From positions 10,279,087 to 10,343,086 of the forward strand of contig CM055819.1 of NCBI GenBank assembly GCA_029582265.1: a stretch of DNA of 64,000 nt. The letters are read 5' to 3'. The translations under genes were made by a program, and so were the position numbers. The notes below the pieces were generated by a model. The model did not search any database, was not told where the DNA came from, and was given only the letters and a program-made list of their open reading frames with translations. Origin of the DNA: Zoroaster sp. YZ-2022 (lineage: Eukaryota; Echinodermata; Asteroidea; Forcipulatida; Zoroasteridae). Shown here one piece after another: positions 27,801 to 42,800 of this stretch (its first letter is position 1; every line of letters starts with the position of its first letter).

Positions 27801-30800
27801 TGCCAATTGCCAAAAACTGAATTTTATGTTACATTTTATGTTACATTTGCTGAAAACTCATCCACATTCAATGTGGTATAAATAACACCAAAACATTTCC
27901 AGGCTTATGTGGAAATGTAGCAGGATTTGTAGTGCACACAAATCCACATGACAAGAATGGGTATTAAACACATTTGAAATCAACAAATTCAATAACAATC
28001 CTACTGATGCTTTGCATAGAATGTGGATTTTCGTGTTTTACACTGAGAGTCAACATATACTGCATGGAAGGTGGGGGTACTTAAAGGTCATTCCATGTCA
28101 AATCACACACTTTCCGAGGTCAATCTCACAGATTTTATTTTTACTTTCTAGGTTTGTTTGGTTGTATGAGAAAACTCCAAAACTGAAATTTGAGCGTTTT
28201 TGGTCATGTGGTTTGTGAGTTACAGGTCGTTGAACTTTTTACCTTCCGTTTGACCTCTACAACTTTGGAAATCTGTAACTCCGGTTAAGAATATCGTAAG
28301 AAAGTGATTTTTTATGTTAAATGAAAGCTCTTATCACAAATTATCCACTTTGCAATTTGGAAAAAATTTTTTTAAAAATAAAGAAGTGGTCAAGCAAAGT
28401 GTACCTTTGACCCCGCACAGGCCGCAAAATTAAAATTCATGAAATTCTGTCAAACAAAGGCCCAAAGTATACTCACTGTGTATACCAAAAATAAAAATGG
28501 GCTCTCAGGTAATTAAGGTAGGGTATACTTTTAAAGATGGGCAGGGCACTCCGATGCTGATGTACATAGTGTACATGATGTACACATGTATGCATATTAT
28601 GTATAGTACATATGTATACTGTACATGATGTACATTGTATGCATCATTTCGTGTATAGCTACACTCAGCAGTGTGACTGGGGTTGGTTCACCAGTGTGAG
28701 TAGGGATCGATGATTTACTTGGAGGAGTGGGGGGAGAATAGACCTTGGTCGGGAGGGGTCATGCACTGTGTACACTTCCATAATTACTTAAATAATTATT
28801 TTACTTCTATTGTACTGAGTGATTTTAGGATATTCTGTGATCAAGTACGGTATCATCATTTTCAAAATAGTTTTTTCTCAATATCACTCAGTATGTACCC
28901 TGAGGAATAATATGGTAAATACAAAACACCTTAAAACACATCGGACTCAAGTTCTGGTGCTGTCAGAATGTGGGTTCGAATCCTGGCCTGGCCATTCTCG
29001 ACTCTTGTGTCCCTAAGCAAGACACTTAACCATAATTGCTTCGTCCTTCGGATGGGACGTTAAGCCGTAGGTATCGTGTACTAGATTAAGTAGTGCACGT
29101 AAAAGAACCCAGAACACTTATCGTGGAAGAGTAGGGGTTTACCCCGGTGTTTCTGGTTCACATAACAAGCGCTCTTGTTTACAGGTTTCCTGGGCACCTT
29201 TGAAAAACATTGTTTCACTGAAAGGTCTCCCCAGGTTAAATAAGAAATAAATAAATACCATAAATGTGTAAATCGCAAACCATGCAAGGACATGTCACAA
29301 ATGTATATTCAGTACATTACATGTAGTGCACTCCTGGTTCACTGTAAGCCTTTTCTGTTCTGAAGTATTCCCTCCAATGCTTGATCAGTTGCAAGCAAAT
29401 TTTTGGGGAAGAGTGTAGGTCCTCCCTGTTGCTGAATTCTGAGTTTCAGCAGAGTGGCACTTCTTTGCAACTTCTTTGGGAAAACAGCATGTGATGGTGT
29501 CTCAGGTAGACCTAAAACGGCTTGTCTCAAGAGCAAAGCCTTCAAAGGCAGCCTTATGACAATCAAATAATCACACCTAGACAACTGTATGAGTTTGCAT
29601 GCAAAAAAATTTAAGGAATGCATGTTTGCTTCACAACAACCGAGTAGCACAACAAAGAAGAAATCTCTTGAAATATCGCTTTGAAAATGCACACACTATC
29701 CCAGGAATACATGTACATGCCTACAAACCAGTGTCAAAAGAATGCGTTGAGATCCATGAATTCTGTAGTAGCCACTAGCCATACCATCCAACAAGAATGT
29801 TTAACCACAGGTTACTATGCAAAAAGACATTAGTAGCTACAACACAGCAGAGTATAATGGCTTTTGGTGGTTATAGGTTGTGTTCTTGGAACCCTGCTAG
29901 AAAGCCGACTTGTTAAGGTCAACTTCTTGCATCCACATAGCCCTGCTCCATCATTCTATTATCCAGTTAATGTAATCCAGACTTATTTGAAATTGATGCT
30001 TTTGATGTGTTGACAGCCAGGGAGGGAGGGAGTACTTCAGAACAGAAAAATCTTTCAGTGAACCATGAGTGAACTACATGTAATATACATTTGTGACATG
30101 TCCTTGCATGGTCTGCATTTACACATTTATGGTAGAATTCTAGTGTTTACCATATTATTCCTCAGGGTACATGTACATACTGAGTGATATTGAGAAAAAA
30201 CTATTTTGAAAATGATGGTACCGTACTTGATTGCAGAATATCCTAAAATCACTCAGTACAATAGAAGTAAAATAATTATTTAAGTAATTATGAAAGTGTA
30301 CACAAATTGCAAAGTGGATAATTTGTGATAAGAGCTTTCATTTAACATAAAAATCACTTTCTTGCAATATTCTTAATCAGAGTTACAGATTTCCAAACGG
30401 AAGGTAAAAAGTTCAACGACCTGTAACTCACAAACCACATGACCAAAGACGCTCACATTTCAATTTTGGAGTTTTCTTATACAACCAAACAAACGTAGAA
30501 AGTAAAAATAAATCTGTGACATTGACCTCGGAAAGTGTGTGATTAGACGTGGAATGACCCTTAACCAGGAACACACCCATTTTTGTTTGGCTTTATGAAA
30601 AACACAAGCACTGGAATATTTGAAACCATAAATAAATTTGATATTCATAATGATTGTTTGCTGCACTTTGTTTCTTTATGGCCACATGATTATAATGACT
30701 TCAACATGATTATAATGACTTCAACATGATTATAATGACTTCAACATGATTATAATGACTTCAATATATAATGCACAACTAACCACAGTCATTTCTCAAA

Positions 30801-33800
30801 CCTTCCACTGCCATGGTCTGTTCAATATGTCCCCAATATATGTCAGTGCATTTGGGGGATTTTCATCTTTTTTCAAGATTTTGCTTCTAACCTTTGAAGC
30901 TGTATATAAGAAGTTTCTAATCCAAAAACAATATAATTTTTATGGTATATTTTACTAAGCACATACAGAATCAATGTTAGATGATATTGAAACTGGTTCA
31001 TTTCAAGTAACAATTAAGATGCCATTATGCAAAATTAATATGTAATCTGAATTTTGATATGAAAAACATTTAATAAAGTACATTAATTATAGAATGACTA
31101 CTCCAACTAAAAATGACCTCCTCCCCCAAGCAAACAAAAAATGTTCGGTTACACATTTTAACAATCGGCTATTAACGGCCTGGGCGAAACTTGCTATTTT
31201 ATTAATAAAAATCCATTTTAGTGACCAGTCTTCAACCAGAAACAACACAAACAAGAGAAAAAATAGCACCCTCTGTAGACTAAACATGTACAGTCTGTGA
31301 AGCATCAGGAAAGTCATGTCATCACCAGAATTCTGGTACTAACCCTTGTTGTTTTCTTGAACAATGTGGGTTCGATGTTTTTTTTTTCACTGTTTTTTTT
31401 ATATTAAATCATATAAAACTACAGGTTTAAGAAAATTACGCACTAAATGTTGACACAATTATATATTTTTTGTTTTCACACAATCAGTTTCGGGGAAAAG
31501 ACACCATCCAGGGATTTATTAATGTGGACCCTAGGGGTATGACCCGGTGGCACAAATTAACAATTATATATTTATAGCGTGAAGCCATTATTGCATGGGT
31601 CTGGACCAACTTACAATTACCAACCCTTCCGATGCCGACAACTTATCAATTCGTCTTGGATATTTAACAGAATTTAATTTTTGCTTTCAGAATTTATAAT
31701 TTTTAATTTGGTTCAGCAAAATGCTCTTTCAAGTGAATTCCCATTTTTGTTTTCTATTTAGTTCTATTAAATCTAAGATGCCACTTTGTAAGTACACAAG
31801 CAGGTTGTTTCTGAAGCAGTTTCCAAGCTTCAATCAAATTCACGTGCTCTGTTCACCAGGTTCTCACAAAACATCCACAAAAATCAGGGGGACAATCTGG
31901 TTGATGTATTTCATCGTCTCTGGATGAAAGCAGATACAGTGGTCTGTTCCTTTCACCTCGTTAACAAGTGCACATTATACATACTATGGAAATGATCATC
32001 ACATGTGTTCATGTCCCATGCCAGGAAAAAGGCTGATTTTGAAGTACATATTGAGGATGAACTATTGCATTTCTTCTTTCAGTAGATCAAGGTATTGATT
32101 AAGCGAAGGTAATTTCCCAAAATGTCTGTGAAATTTCATCCTAATTGATTTTCTTTCGATTTCACTCTTTTCTATAATAAGTCGGAAAGATGATGTCCAT
32201 TTTTGTTTGTCTGAATGTTGGGCTGAGTGTCTGAATGCTACTTTACCTTTCTAATACTTTACAATGAAACAAATATTTTGCAAACTCCTCTCAGTTGCGA
32301 AATAATTGAGTCATGTTTTTATGGTCCAACTTCATCTTCAAATAGGGCGCTATATGCACCAACTGGACAATAATTGTCAACATAGGCCGTAATTAAAAAT
32401 CATTATTTCCTACAATATTTGCAGTTCTTTTGACAATTAAATTAATTTTTTTTAGAGTCCAGTTAAGCTGTAAGTGAATGCCAGCTGGTTTTCATTAAGG
32501 TTTGTACAGTTATTTTCATGAACTTTGCCGATGCCTGGGTCACATAGGGTTTTAAACCACTGTGCTGTATGTCTGTGGTAACAGTTAAAATACATTTGAG
32601 TTGCTTACTTCTGCATGAAGAATGGTACTGGTGACTGGTATCCTGTTGGTGAATTGAAGCCTGATGAGATTGGTGTACTTGGTCTACTCTGTGTAGTTAA
32701 TGAAACAACTTTGCCCACTGGTGTATCACGTATTGTGACGGTGTCTGGTATTTGGTATAAGTCACTTACATACAGTACCTGTCTATATCTGAAATACAAA
32801 CAAATTATGTTAGCAACTTCCATTACTTTTTTACATCTTGCATTTAGGTTATAAGTTTTAACAAGATTTTTCATTAACTCATTGAAAGCCGGGCAAGTAG
32901 AACTGTGACTATGTGAGGGCGATTGTGCACTATTGCCATTTTCATTGTGTTCATTGCATGTAGGATGTAAGCTTAATGTTGCCCCAATTTAAGGTAAATT
33001 TTTATAACTTTTTGTGCCAATATATGATGGAAAAGCAAATTTTGTCAATTAGCCATGTGATCAATGCCATTACAGGTCATCCTGAAGACAATTTGGATGA
33101 ATTTTTGACACAATCTTCGGTGAATCCGAAATTGACTATGTCACAACGACAATTGTGATAACTATACAGTTTCAGTCAGCATTTTGTGATATATGTACAT
33201 ATACAGGGTGTCCCCATAAAAAGTATACCGAGATAAAAATTACTGTAATGGCAAAACTACTTTATATATGGGAAAGAGAAATATACCTCTAGAAAGGGCA
33301 GAATGTCCTCTTTGCAATGGTATACAGCTTGTGATGTTATTGACACAGATGAGTGAACAAACTAGACAGATGTTAAGGGTACTGAAAGCAGGACTGTGAC
33401 AAGTTTGCATATTTGAATAACATAGCTCAACCATGCAAGTGTGCAGAATACCAAATGCCTTTGCTTTTTCAACACATTCTTGAAAACAAGGAATGTACCT
33501 AAAACAATGTAATCTGCTTTGTTTTCGCTACTTACCTCAAAAGTTTAATGTGCAGGTTTTTTAAAATGTTTTTTGGACCTTTGTTATTCAAATATGCAAA
33601 CTTGTCACAGTCCTGCTTTCAGTACCCTTAACATCTGTCTAATTTGCTCACTCATCTGTGTCAATAACATCACAAGCTGTATACCATTGCAAAGAGGACA
33701 TTCTGCCCTTTCTAGAGATATATTTCTCTTTCCCATATATGAAGTAGTTTTGCCATTACAGTAATTTTTATCTCGGTATACTTTTTATAGGGACACCCTG

Positions 33801-36800
33801 TACATGTATATGTATGTTGCGAAAGATATAGGTTAGATAGTTTCAGATTATGAACCGATAATACTATAATACATTTATAAATATATTGCTTGTGCCATGT
33901 TTGCCATGGATGAGGGAGTGTGGGGAATGAGGGTGGTATGGTGGGAGGATCACAGGGAGATTTTCTCCATCATATACTCTAGTTATACATGTATGCCTAT
34001 TATAATCTGTTGCATTTTTTTGAAAATTTTCCCCAAAAAGTTCATTTGTATAGTGTACAACATTTATAATGACTTAGAAATCGTGAAGAAAAATATTTTC
34101 TAGAAATGTTTGTGTAATTTAAAAACCAAAAAATTAAATGATATTTTATTCCCCTATGCACAAAACAAATTGGCCAATAATAGTATATTTTTAGTTTAGT
34201 ATCAAGCTTTTGTAGCCCATCATACAAGCTTCCAATTGATACCACCTTATTTAGTTACAATTAGTAGAGGAAAGCCATTTTTTACATCAGAAAACAATTG
34301 TACAAGTGCTGTCATTCATGCTAATTTGCTAAAATGAGTTAATTTATGTTTATTGTACTACCACAAGTCTTTTACCTACATGAAGTGTGCCAGCCTGCTA
34401 TAACCTATTCCAGGGCATTGTATTCAAAATGGGTGAACATGGAACATGGTAGGGCAAGTCAGCTTAAAATATGCATTGTGGCAGTGATTGCACAATGCAC
34501 ATAGACAGCACACGGCATTGGCAAATCCAAAAAGTGGGGAGGGGGGTAATGTATTGCTGTGCATGTAAATTTACCAGATGTTTTACTGTGTGCCCCTCTT
34601 TTTGATCAGTTTTCCTCCTTTTTTGAGAACCTGGATCCACCCCTGATGCACGGTTTACATTTAACGTAAGGTAATGTCTACGCATGAGATACTTTTCTCT
34701 CACATGCTGGGTAAGTCTCCCAGACTGCACTGCTTCTTTTTGAGACCTTGCACATCAATCTGTGGAACAAATCCATTGTTCTTGGAGTGCTATGCCATGG
34801 ACTACATGTAGTTTAGTACACAAGTGGCACACTTCATGTAGGTTATAAACTTGGAGTGCTATGCCATGGACTACATGTAGTTTAGTACACAAGTGGCACA
34901 CTTCATGTAGGTTATAAACTTGGAGTGCTATGCCATGGACTACATGTAGTTTAGTACACAAGTGGCACACTTCATGTAGGTTATAAACTTGGAGTGCTAC
35001 ATGTATGCCATGGACTACATGTAGTTTAGTACACAAGTGGCACACTTCATGTAGGTTATAAACTTGGAGTGCTATGCCATGGACTACATGTAGTTTAGTA
35101 CACAAGTGGCACACTTCATGTACATGTAGGTTATAAACTTGGAGTGCTACATGTATGCCATGGACTACATGTAGTTTAGTACACAAGTGGCACACTTCAT
35201 GTAGGTTATAAACTTGGAGTGCTATGCCATGGACTACATGTAGTTTAGTACACAAGTGGCACACTTCATGTACATGTAGGTTATAAACTTGGAGTGTTAC
35301 ATGTATGCCATGGACTACATGTAGTTTAGTACACAAGTGGCACACTTCATGTAGGTTATAAACTTCTGGTCCTACTAAGTGCAATCGATTTACATTGGTA
35401 TGTACATTGAAATTTTGACTGATTTTGACCCTTGCAGTCATAGGAGGGTTAATCAAAACTTAATGTGATATTAAAGTAAATATGTTTTGGTAATTATGAT
35501 TGATGTGCATACCTGCGTTCAAATGAAGTTTTGACATCACTGAGTGGAAGACACATTCCTGGGATTTCTTGAAGCATTGGAATTATCATAAGCCTGTTGA
35601 AAAACAAACAGAGATTACTCTTTAAATGGCTTATTTGTCTTTAATGAATTACTTTAGAGTTTTAACATTCTATCTAAAATGATGACATTAGAGTTGCATT
35701 ATTGTTTAAACATGGTTGGTTACACATTTCATTGTTTTCATTTTGTCTGTGTATTTCTATAATAAATGACTGCTGCAATTAACAGATGTTTGCAGGACCC
35801 ATATGTCAATAAAGGAATACATATTGATTTATCCGTAGCACATGAACAAATTGTATTTCAAGATTAAATATAAATAGATAACGAATATACATGTAATTGA
35901 TGCTGGTTAAGTTATTTGGTCACAGCAAATAGATAATATGCAATCCTTTTTTTAAAACTGAAACTGCATTTTAACAAATAATAACACACATATGTGGAAC
36001 AGTTATACATGTATGTACATGAAGAAACCAAGACAAAATATTGACAAAGCCATGCAGAGTCTTGGTATTGCCAAGCTTGTAATAACACAAGTCAACATTA
36101 CATGGGCCTTTTTTGCTTCAATATCATATTAAAATCCTAAAATGTTACCTAAGTTTATCTGTGTTAGAATCGCTAGGAAGTAAGAGGGTGACATGTAGTA
36201 GTCTGGTGCCAATCTGATATCTGTTAATGTGTGACATGGCCCTGATTGCATCAGGAATACTAGGCACTCTAACAACAGCTTGGTAGCGACCTGGTATTGG
36301 ACCACCAAAGATTAAGTGAAGCACCTGAAAAGAATTATTAAAAAAAAAAAAAAAAAAAATTGAAAAAGATTAAATGAATTTTGAATAATGTACATTAAGT
36401 ATGAAATTAAACAAGTGCGTTATAATCAATGTTCATGCAGTTTAAGAGATTATATTCTAAGCCACTAACTCCATTCATTTTTATGACTTATTGATACAAA
36501 CATCTGAAAATGCTATGGTCCACATGGCTTATTCAGCCAATTTGCAAAGAGCCCCACTGCTGTTTATGTATGCAAATCACATGCGACATGTCAGTGGAGG
36601 AACAAGGATATAATGAGTAACATGCAAAATAGTGAAAGTAAAAATATGGTTTTATTTTTGAAAACCAAATGTGGCGGTATTTCGGTATTTCGATTTGGTA
36701 TCGGTTAAAAGAAAACAAATACCAGGACTTCTCAGTTTTACTGAAAAACTGGCCAAGCCTATATATGTACATGTACAACCCATTATTCTATTCATTAATA

Positions 36801-39800
36801 GACCTACATTGTAATCATGCACCCCCAAAAACCTGTTCGGAAAAAGAGCAATCTGAATCAAGCAAACAAAAGGGCACACATGTCCCGCATACAGTATAAC
36901 TTTGAAAACCACCTCCCCCACAATTTTCGATGCCAAATCGGCCATTGAATGGTCATAAAAAATGTTCATGTGTAAACAAAGATTGACTTTGAGCTTTTCC
37001 GATATAGAGAAAAAAAAGGGGTTCAAAGAAAATGGTCTTTTAAATTATTTAACCGTCATTTAATGTGAAAATATTTTTACAGTCAGTTTCTTGAGAATCT
37101 CTATAACTACGAGTGCTTCACAATATCTCTTTAAAGAATTGCCCTACTCAAGAAAACACAAATTTAGTAAAATGGAATTTAAAGGTAAGGTTTATGATTA
37201 GTAACTCAAAAATAATGGAATGGTTGAATTTTACTGTAAATCTTACTTACTGTAAAGCTGATGATGGTACCAAACTTCATTAAAAATAATGTTGCTGGAA
37301 CTTTTGTTTTAAGAATAATTAAATAATGTCCAATTTGAATGTTGTATTCAAAACTGAATACATACATGTAACCATTTTAGGGAAAACAGCTGATTTAAAA
37401 ATGAAACATTTTTTAAACAAACCGTGAGAAGCAGGGGTTTACAGTGTGTACATGTACATACATGTAAATAAATTTTACATAAATTTATGCTGGGTCCCGT
37501 CTTGAATTAATTTAGGCACTTCTGACAACTATTTTGTATCTCATTTTAAAGTATCCGTTTTCCTTTTCTTAAAGGAAATAAAAAATGTTCAACACAAGAA
37601 ATGGAGGATCTTCTCAATCCTCAAAACAAGAGATGATCTTCGTCAAGAGATGTAGAATTATTCTCAACACATAAAATCATGCAGATCTATTAACCCTCCT
37701 TCCACAAAATTGTCCAACTTGTCTGCATGTAGCTGATTAGTTTTGACCTGTCTGGGGACTTGCCATATCTGTAATTTGACTATTTTATATATTGATATGT
37801 GCGCCAGACTGGCAGACCCTTGCGATTTGGTCTCTGCAAATTGTAAATTTTTCAACGATTTCATGGTGCATAAAAGCAGCAATATCACAGACAGGTCCTG
37901 GATCATGTTGCTAAACATTTGAGATCAAGGTAAAACTCATGATCATCATTAAATTGTATTTTGTGTTTAATTGTATTTTGTGTTTAATTGTATTTTGTGT
38001 TTGTGTTGTTGACAATAATTCCACCATTGGTGCTGCTACCTACTTGTACTCAATACCTGCATGTACTCTCTATAAATGTTTTCATGGTGCCCAGCCATGT
38101 GTACCACATGGCATCCCAGACACATCATAGAGGCCATCGAGATCTTCAAGCATGACACTGTTCCACAGGACATCAGTTTCTACATCAGCGATATTGGGCG
38201 AAGGATCTTCTATACTATGGACCGAAGGATCTTCTATATCCAAAGTCAACCACCCTCCTTCCCCTTGTGCTTGTTAACAACTGATACAGTTCAGTGAGCA
38301 CACATTCCTCTCCCCCCACTCCAAGGACCCAAATTTACTGTTTCCTGCCTGCATGCTACAATGCACTAATCCTCCAGCATCCAGCCTTCGCGCGAATCTG
38401 CCAGCAGTCTACTTAAGCAGCAGCATCTCCCAGAGTCCAACATTCTCCTGAAGACGATCAGAGCATACTGATCGAAACGTCGAGTTGTAACTCCAGTTCT
38501 TTTCAGAAGTAATTACTAATCAATTGAGAATTTCACATGGTGTGACTGCAAACAGTCTTTACTCATCCTTTTCACCATGCAAAGCTACAAATATTAAATC
38601 ATGGGACAACCAAGCACCTGCTGAAGTCACCCCCACAGGTTTCAAACTAGTACCCAAGAAAAGGAAGGAGAGGAGGTGGTGTGACTGACTGTGTCGTTTC
38701 CAAGCAACCATTTGAGAACTTCTCTTGAGCACACAGAAATATACATTATCTACAACAATCAAAACACATGCATTAACTGCCTCCATCATGGAAGAGCAGA
38801 GTCCCATTCAGCATGTTTATTGAGGAATTCACAGAACTCCTTGAAATACAGGTACTTTTTCCTGGAAGCCCAATTACATGTATCTTGGGGTATTTCAACA
38901 TTGACTGGAATAACAATACAAATGAGACAAAACTTCTGTGGTTGTGAAATATGACTTGCAACAAATTGAAGATTTTGATACATACGTGTAAGGACACAAT
39001 ACTGGCCGACAAAAATGGGACACAGGGTTTTGAACAAAAATATTGGTGGAAAGTTGTAATTTACTTGGAAGTCATGAGAATGGACACCCTTGTACTTGAA
39101 AATAGCATTGGAGAGATAATGTGCCAAGTAATGTGCCAAGTAATGTGCCAAGTAGATTTTCCTCCCTGTTGTATTTTCTCGATTGGCGTGTGAAAGTTAA
39201 CGTAAGTTACACGGTATCCACCTTTCAGTCTAGTACCCAACAATAAAAGTCAAATCAAAAATATGTTTACACCATGATTATGTAGCTTATTCCCAATAAA
39301 AAATGGCTTAGTTTGGTAAGGATGAGTTTTGTAAAAAAAAATATCTGGCTGTTTTAACGTCGTATGATTTGGTGGACACGATGTGTAACTAACGTGAACA
39401 CAGATTTAGCGATCATTTTTGAGGTTCGTGAAATCTTTTTTTTTTTTAGGAGCCAGTTTATTTCTTCATTAAGTTACTCAAGTTATATGCACATCATGAG
39501 GAAAATAAGTAAGGGATACGTAAAGTGTTTGATTTGATAAACTTTGGTTCAATTAATGTCCCGTTTTTAGACGCCATTTTGGCAATAAAATCGGTTTGTA
39601 AACGTGAATTAAAAGTGACACAACACGTATTCACACTTTATTTTATCTTTATTTGTCTCTTAAACATACATACAAATATTATCTAAAATAAAAAACAGTT
39701 CAAAATAGTCAAATTATTTAAGAAAATCAAGATCATTTTGTGCACAATGAAAGTTAGTCAGTATTGTGTCCTTACACCTACACACTATTGATTTCATCAT

Positions 39801-42800
39801 AGCTCGCCGATCAGACATCTTCCTCCAATCAGTATCTGCCTCTGAGTACGTTTCTGACCACTGTGCAATCAATTGCTTTTTGAACCTTCCGAAAGCAATG
39901 CATACAAAAATACTGTCACTGAGAAAGTCCAAAAAACCAGCTGCAGGAGTGTCAGCAATCCATGTACAAAAAGTGTTATAGTGTGGAAATAGCTGTTATT
40001 GCTGGTCCTATTCGACTGCCCAGTAACCTTTGACACCATTAATCGTGATGTACTTATCCAGAGATTGTATAGTAATTTTGGTATTTACACATGTAGGGTT
40101 CAGCTCTTAATTGGTTCCAATCACATCTTCAAAATTGTTGTGAAATAGTTCAAATTCAATGGGAGTTATCTATGGAGTCATGGAGTCCCTCAGAACTCTG
40201 TCCTTGGCCCTGTGCTACCCTCTACACAAGACAACATGATTTATAATCAGTTACAAATGCATTTCTGTGCAGATGACACAATTATACACCACATTTAGTC
40301 CAACATTGAAGATAATGACATGTTACTTTCACTCACCAGCTGTCTCCATGACTTTCTAAAATTGGATGCCGGAATATTTTCTGAAATTTTATCCTCACAA
40401 GACAAAGTTCATAATTATCTCTTCACAACTCAAACACAAAATCCAAAACATACATATTGGCGATGCAAAAGATATACCAAGGACAGCTTAATCTTGGCAT
40501 GCTGTTCGATCAATGCATGAACTTAGAGAAGCACGTATTGAGCATTTGCCAGACATCACATGCACCTTAGGTGAATAGCAAAAATTACAATGGCAGCAGA
40601 TCAGCTCATCCACGCTTTCATCACCTTTAGGCTTGACTTTTGTAATAGCTTGCTTGATAGTCTTCCTCACAGCACACTCCGTGGTTCTGCACCACTCTAT
40701 ATCCAGAACTTGCTGAGGACCCGCACTGACATACCATGGTCTTTGTTGCCCAGACTCACTTAGCCAGTTACAGGTACAGGGCATTTTCCTGTATCGCACC
40801 TATTCTGTGAACTCCCTACCAGAAGACCTCAGGGAAATATACAATGTCTCTCTTTTAGTAGCAACTCAAAACACATCTGTTCACACTTGCTTTTACATAA
40901 ATATTTGAGAATTTTCTTATATAAGATTCGAGGCTTTGAATGGTGGAATATCGATATCATTTCGGTTTGTGGTAACATGTGCTTATCTCAACTATCGGGA
41001 AGCTGAGGTACAGGTTCTAAAAAGAACCTTATCGCACAACTCGTATCTCAACCTTCGCTACGTGAGAATGGTTCAAGGGAGAACCAATGTCGGGCAACTC
41101 GTTTTCCTCTGCTGTCACTAAATGAGAAATATGGTTCAGGGAGAACCATGGGGACTTCACGGGTTATTCTCTACATTTCGATTAGCCTGCTCTAATCTTC
41201 GTCAGGAGAATGGATGGCAAGTGAACACCATTCTCACTTAGCGAAGGTTGAGATACGAGTTGTGCGATAAGGTTCTTTTCAGAACCTGTACCTCAGCTTC
41301 GTGATAGTTGAGATAAACACATGGTGTTACCGCAAACCGAAATGATATGAGAATTTTATTGTTTACATCTAGACCGGTACTTTTAAATGTTTTACGGAGT
41401 GAGTGCACATTACAAATGCTGTGATATTACTATTTTTATTTTAACCTTATTTAGTGCTTAAAGTATGGTATGGCTGGTGTAGGCAATTTTTGACTCAATT
41501 TGACCCTTGTATTAACAAGAGGGTTAAAAACGACCAGGCTCTCCAATTTAAACAAAATCATTTAAAGATACCATAAAAAAGAAAAATTAATAAATTCACA
41601 AACAATTTGTTCAAAATGTATTTGATCTTACCTTACAATGATCACTGAGTTTTGCCAGCAGGTGTTGCTTTAGGTCCCTTCTCGTCATCTTATTGTCCAA
41701 ATTAGTAACCAATAACTCTGCCCCTTTCCTAACACCACTATCTACATCCTGGCTGGCCATATATTGCCAATCACCTACAGGATTGGCAAGCATTGGTGAT
41801 GGTGGTCTGTACATTCCTCTCAAGGATGGAGATTGGCAAACTCGTTCATTATCACCCCTATTCCAAATAGTCTGTCCTGGTGGAGGGATAGGAATGCGTT
41901 GTACAGAAGGGATTGGTTTGAAAGGTAGTAACCCTGGTGTGATTTCATTATCTGCCTTCTGCTGTCCTCTGCTAGATGAGTAAGTGTTGTGCTGGTTGAA
42001 AATCACTGATGTTGGCCAATTCCACTTTGATATTGTGCAACCAGCTTGATGATCAGGAAAAGTTTGGGTTGAAGTATAATCGGAAGTACTCGGGATACTA
42101 ACATCTGAGGATTTGTTCTTTGGCCAGATCTCAATAACTTGTTTGTATTGCTCATCAGTGTGTACAGTATGGGTACTGTGTGTTGCATCAGGCTGTAATG
42201 GTCTAAAGGCTGCTGCAATTCTGTTGGCAGATGTTTTCAATGGTGACTGATCTTCATGACAATTCATTTGAGGGGAGCTTGTAGAGTTTTTATCAGGTCG
42301 CCTTGCATTGGACTGATACATATGAAGATTACTCCCACTATGGAGCGTGGTTGACAATGACAATCTCTCTAATATATCACAGAAAATAATATTGAATTAA
42401 AATTAATTACTGATGCATTTTTAAAAAACTGCTTTGGAATGTATCACTCCATTTCTGTGTTTGGTACAGTTTTGAAAGAGTTTTAAAGCATTGATACATT
42501 TTGTGTGGGGCACTGAATTGCAATTATCCACAATGTATGTAGTGAAGACCTTAACCCAGTTGGAGGATTTTGAAGGATTTTTATTGTTTACTAACAATGC
42601 TTAGGGAGTTAGGGTTAATTACTTGTTAGTGATTACACATGGATTCCCAAGCATTTGTACAACTGTCTGGAAACAAAAACTAAATTATCTGGTTACAAGT
42701 TCAATGATTTGAATTACTCTGTCTTAATGCACAATTGCTACATGGTTTGCAGCAAGTTCTTTTCCCTCATAATATCATATGGAGTGTCGTGGCCAAGCGG

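Noticed and set aside
29339..29692. 117-codon minus-strand frame in the loop of the foldback element
   Set aside because: No recognised motif or splice signals; kept only as a note because its composition looks protein-like in places.
33240..33764. Two nearly identical 63-64 codon frames on opposite strands
   Set aside because: Mirror images in the inverted repeats of a mariner-like MITE, not a gene pair.
34755..35456. 233-codon repetitive frame on the minus strand
   Set aside because: It coincides exactly with the 69-bp array inside a MARF1 intron, with no splice context or family resemblance.
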